A stretch of 20,968 nucleotides of DNA, from positions 1 to 20,968 of IMG/VR virus record IMGVR_UViG_3300015208_000004. One strand, 5' to 3'. The position numbers were made by a program, and so were the translations under genes. This document shows, one piece after another, positions 20,398 through 20,968 of the stretch. The first letter of the stretch is position 1. Every line of letters starts with the position of its first letter. The DNA is from a virus. Under the pieces are notes generated by a model. The model searched no databases. It worked only from the letters and a program-made list of their open reading frames with translations, and was not told the DNA's origin.

Positions 20398-20615
20398 TGT
20401 CCACGTTGATGCTCATGCTCATGCTGCTCGCCGACATCGGCGGCGGTGGCGGATCGCCGGTCGTGCCGGTCGTGTCCGCGCCCGGCGCGCCGGTCGGACT
20501 TGCAATCGACAACTCTGGGGGCGTACCGTGTCTTGCTGCCCCCCTTACGCGACGCGCGGCGTGCCCGCGCCTGTCTCACTTCTTTCACTCGAAGGGGCGA
20601 AAATGCAAAAATTGA
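20397..20615 (+). CDS. Small hypothetical protein with hydrophobic N-terminus (72 aa)
   Basis: The ATG at 20397 overlaps the peptidase TGA (TGATG). The 72-residue product opens with a short hydrophobic Met/Leu run (STLMLMLMLLADI), then a Gly run, a Pro/Val stretch and a basic, Cys-containing tail. This could be a weak signal sequence or a small membrane-active peptide. No family is recognised, and it could be partly spurious, but the stop/start overlaps on both sides favour a real gene. A two-mismatch palindrome copy lies at 20499-20513. Its end overlaps the next gene by 13 nt. Confidence 0.45.
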   Translation: MSTLMLMLMLLADIGGGGGSPVVPVVSAPGAPVGLAIDNSGGVPCLAAPLTRRAACPRLSHFFHSKGRKCKN

Positions 20616-20968
20616 TCGACTTGATTCACGCGCTGCGGGACCGCATCGCGGCGAAGGACTGGAAGGCCGTTCTCAACAGCGTGCCCGAGTTGCTCGACGC
20701 GATGGGCAAGGGGGACGAGGCGAACGCGGTACGCCAGCTAGTCTCCGGCGTTTCGGACAGCGACGCGCATGACGTGGCGGTCGGCTCCGCGCAACTGGTT
20801 TTCGACGTTCTCGAAGGCTACTACGGCTTCGCGCACGTCACCGTTAAGGGAACGCCCGGCTCGCCGGAAGACGTGTTGCTGCGGCGCGCGACCGACTTGA
20901 GCAACCACGTCGAGGGGCACGCGGTCAACGCCTTGACAAACAGCCCGCGCGTCGCCGCCATTCCGGTC
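20603..20968 (+). CDS. Hypothetical helical protein, runs off the window
   Basis: ATG 20603 has GAAGGGG about 8 nt upstream. At least 122 residues are visible, with no stop before the window ends. The sequence looks mainly helical (MQKLIDLIHALRDRIAAKDW, then VPELLDAMGKGDEANAVRQL and DLSNHVEGHAVNAL), without a membrane segment or a motif I can name. It overlaps the preceding small gene by 13 nt and belongs to the same rightward operon. Confidence 0.6.
   Translation, partial: MQKLIDLIHALRDRIAAKDWKAVLNSVPELLDAMGKGDEANAVRQLVSGVSDSDAHDVAVGSAQLVFDVLEGYYGFAHVTVKGTPGSPEDVLLRRATDLSNHVEGHAVNALTNSPRVAAIPV

Overview
The window is part of the genome of a tailed phage or prophage of the HK97 capsid type, in a GC-rich background. 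The virion genes identify it directly: HNH nuclease, P27-type small terminase, large terminase, HK97-type portal, prohead protease and major capsid protein lie in the usual order. The host cannot be read from the sequence. A secreted Pro-Gly-linker protein and a papain-like peptidase would suit a large-genome planctomycete (Gemmata-like), but that is inference. No integrase, tRNA, rRNA, CRISPR array or insertion sequence was seen.

Layout. (1) Positions 1-5385 hold a leftward operon. From its promoter end it encodes an SF2 helicase, a small protein with a duplicated SH3-like domain, a Cas4/RecB-type Fe-S nuclease, and a run of small or unrecognised proteins. This looks like the replication/recombination (early) arm. 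(2) Positions 5386-6054 are a non-coding divergent region. It is AT-rich in its centre and packed with short iterated words (CGTAA/TTACG and TCTCCA/TGGAGA) around an 18-bp-arm perfect inverted repeat, so it is a candidate replication origin or cos/packaging region. A consensus -10 box points left out of it. (3) Positions 6055-13673 hold the rightward packaging and head module: HNH, TerS, a ThyX-like protein, TerL, portal, protease and capsid. Most genes overlap by 4 nt. TerL carries a 327-residue LAGLIDADG intein that splits its P-loop exactly at GK|S. (4) Positions 13703-18050 encode small neck/head proteins and tail-fibre-like proteins. No tape measure or tail tube gene is visible. (5) Positions 18052-20968 encode two small membrane proteins (candidate lysis genes), a secreted Ig-like/thioredoxin-like protein, a C1A-like cysteine peptidase and two unknowns.

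The most unusual feature is not a gene. A 13-bp odd palindrome, TTGYAGNCTRCAA, usually inside a C or G at each end, occurs across the whole window about every 0.6 kb. I count 19 exact matches, 13 with one mismatch and at least five with two. It lies on both arms, inside genes in all three reading frames, inside the intein, and in intergenic gaps where it abuts stop or start codons. Such a word should be found far less than once by chance in 21 kb. It behaves like a genome-wide protein-binding or structural signal: stoperator-like, parS/nucleoid-protein-like, or a HIP1-like highly iterated palindrome shared with the host. The protein that reads it is not identifiable here.
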